Origin: Chloroflexota bacterium
Lineage (GTDB): Bacteria; Chloroflexota; Anaerolineae; UBA7937; JACPPX01
Assembly (NCBI GenBank): GCA_016196905.1
Contig: JACPWV010000119.1
Coordinates: 1 to 5,763, forward strand
DNA length: 5,763 bases
Direction: 5' to 3'
The position numbers were made by a program, and so were the translations under genes. This document shows, one piece after another, positions 5,176 through 5,763 of the stretch (position 1 is the stretch's first letter; every line of letters starts with the position of its first letter). The notes beneath the pieces were generated by a model. That model made no database searches. It was not told the DNA's origin and saw only the letters and a program-made list of their open reading frames with translations.

Positions 5176-5479
5176 TTCTCACTCACTCCTGTCTCACCGG
5201 GTATGATATGTAGTTTTGACGAATTGCAAGTGGCAGCATCGTCTCTCCTAAATCAACCATCATCTCCTCCGAAATCTTGGATGATTCATGTCGCCAATCC
5301 ACCGAATGGCAGACAAGCTTATCTCGCAGACGGGTGTGTGGGTGGCCGTCCGCCAGCGAAGCGTTCGGCAGCAGCAACGAGGGCGCTTAGCGAAGACGAC
5401 CCGTGGAACTCAACAAGCCGTCCCTGTGGGCCAAAGGTGGCTAGCGCGGGTGATGTGAAGTAGCCCTGCAGACCACTCC
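5176..5479. other. Intergenic stretch with an open frame but no accepted gene
   Basis: Apart from the reductase promoter and ribosome binding site I accept no gene here. A minus-strand frame open from 5564 to a TAA at 5319-5321 overlaps the end of the DsrE-like gene and reads, in its middle, ALATFGPQGRLVEFHGSSSL. It looks like protein sequence but has no ATG, GTG or TTG start. Frames at 5183-5377 (minus, TTG start) and 5203-5463 (plus, ATG without ribosome binding site) resemble no known family. No terminator hairpin is apparent after the DsrE-like gene. Confidence 0.35.
5203..5230 (-). promoter_or_regulatory. Possible promoter of the aldo/keto reductase
   Basis: On the minus strand CTTGCA (5225-5230) lies 16 bases before TATCAT (5203-5208), which would start transcription about 20 bases before the reductase start codon and just ahead of its AGGAG. 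Matches are partial, so this is a weak call. Confidence 0.35.
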
Positions 5480-5763
5480 CTAATACGTAAACATCCGGTC
5501 GTGTTCGAGAGCGAGGCGAACCAGCACATTCGGCATCGCCATCTCGGCAGACTTCCCGCTTAAGTCACCTTCACCCACACCCCGAGCTTTGCTGGACATC
5601 CCCGAGAGATAGAATCTTCCCCCGCCGGCAACAATCGCATCGTACAATTCCCGCAGTTTGCCGGTACCCAGTCCGACTAGATTATCGAGCACCGCGTCGC
5701 GGATCAACTGCACGGCGTCACTGGCCAGAAACAGAGTCACCTGGTGGCCCTCGTCTATGGCAC
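5480..5763 (-). CDS. DsrE/DsrF-like protein, N-terminus beyond the window
   Basis: The frame is open through the right edge, so only the last 93 or so residues are seen; the GTG at 5740 is not the start, because the residues before it (AIDEGHQ) fit the family. The typical pattern is clear: GHQVTLFLASDAVQLIRDAV, then LVGLGTGKLRELYDAIVAGG, then the loop FYLSGMSSKARG, then GDLSGKSAEMAMP and a C-terminal tail ending MFTY. DsrE-like proteins are small alpha/beta proteins, of which the best known carry sulfur on a Cys in sulfur relay or sulfur oxidation. In many relatives the loop before Lys-Ala-Arg-Gly has one or two Cys; here it has Ser-Gly-Met-Ser-Ser and the visible part has no Cys at all. A sulfur-carrier role is therefore unlikely for this part of the protein, and function is open. 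It points toward the reductase, 304 bases away, so a shared transcript is possible but not shown. Confidence 0.8.
   Translation of the reverse strand, partial: AIDEGHQVTLFLASDAVQLIRDAVLDNLVGLGTGKLRELYDAIVAGGGRFYLSGMSSKARGVGEGDLSGKSAEMAMPNVLVRLALEHDRMFTY

Noticed and set aside
5203..5463. 86-residue plus-strand frame with ATG
   Set aside because: There is no ribosome binding site, no family likeness, and it runs against the direction of both flanking genes; a different minus-strand frame looks more protein-like.

Overview
The window is a GC-rich bacterial segment with moderate gene density. All identifiable genes but one intact gene, plus a tail at the left edge, lie on the minus strand. No RNA gene, insertion sequence, CRISPR array or integrase is visible. 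The mix of genes (a secreted or anchored C45-type hydrolase homologue, a DsrE-like protein, an aldo/keto reductase and an anchored alpha/beta hydrolase) would suit a free-living environmental bacterium, perhaps Chloroflexota. That placement is a guess from gene flavour and nothing in the window proves it.

Layout, left to right: (1) The last 16 codons of an unidentified plus-strand gene (1-51) converge on a C45-like gene (100-1389, minus), with a perfect 10-bp hairpin between them (76-100). (2) The C45-like protein has a membrane anchor and a clear family fold. However, Ser184 stands where the catalytic Cys should be, and the usual Arg-Asn-x-Asp motif is absent, so it may be a pseudoenzyme. 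It has a near-consensus promoter so close to its ATG that the mRNA is almost leaderless. (3) A 35-codon minus-strand gene (1520-1627) with a strong ribosome binding site encodes a tiny lipoprotein. (4) Divergent to it, a 165-residue membrane protein (1839-2336) carries two Gly-His-Met-Met motifs. Three related DNA sites (1464-1474, 1701-1717, 1801-1818) sit before these three genes and suggest shared control. (5) A 430-bp non-coding stretch (2337-2767) holds nested inverted repeats and a strong terminator hairpin. (6) An anchored alpha/beta hydrolase (2768-3673, minus) has a complete catalytic triad. (7) Just upstream of it lies a decayed copy of the promoter and 5' end of the C45-like gene (about 3757-3915), followed by a stretch that may contain another gene remnant. 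(8) A complete aldo/keto reductase (4171-5175, minus) and the C-terminal part of a DsrE-like protein (5480 to the right edge, minus) fill the rest.

How the genes may work together: the small lipoprotein, the C45-like protein and the four-helix membrane protein are all predicted at the cell envelope and appear to share a regulatory motif, so they are the best candidate for an undescribed module. The hydrolase, reductase and DsrE-like genes are spaced too far apart to be a tight operon and look like independent units. The relic of the C45 5' end shows that this locus has been duplicated and partly lost.
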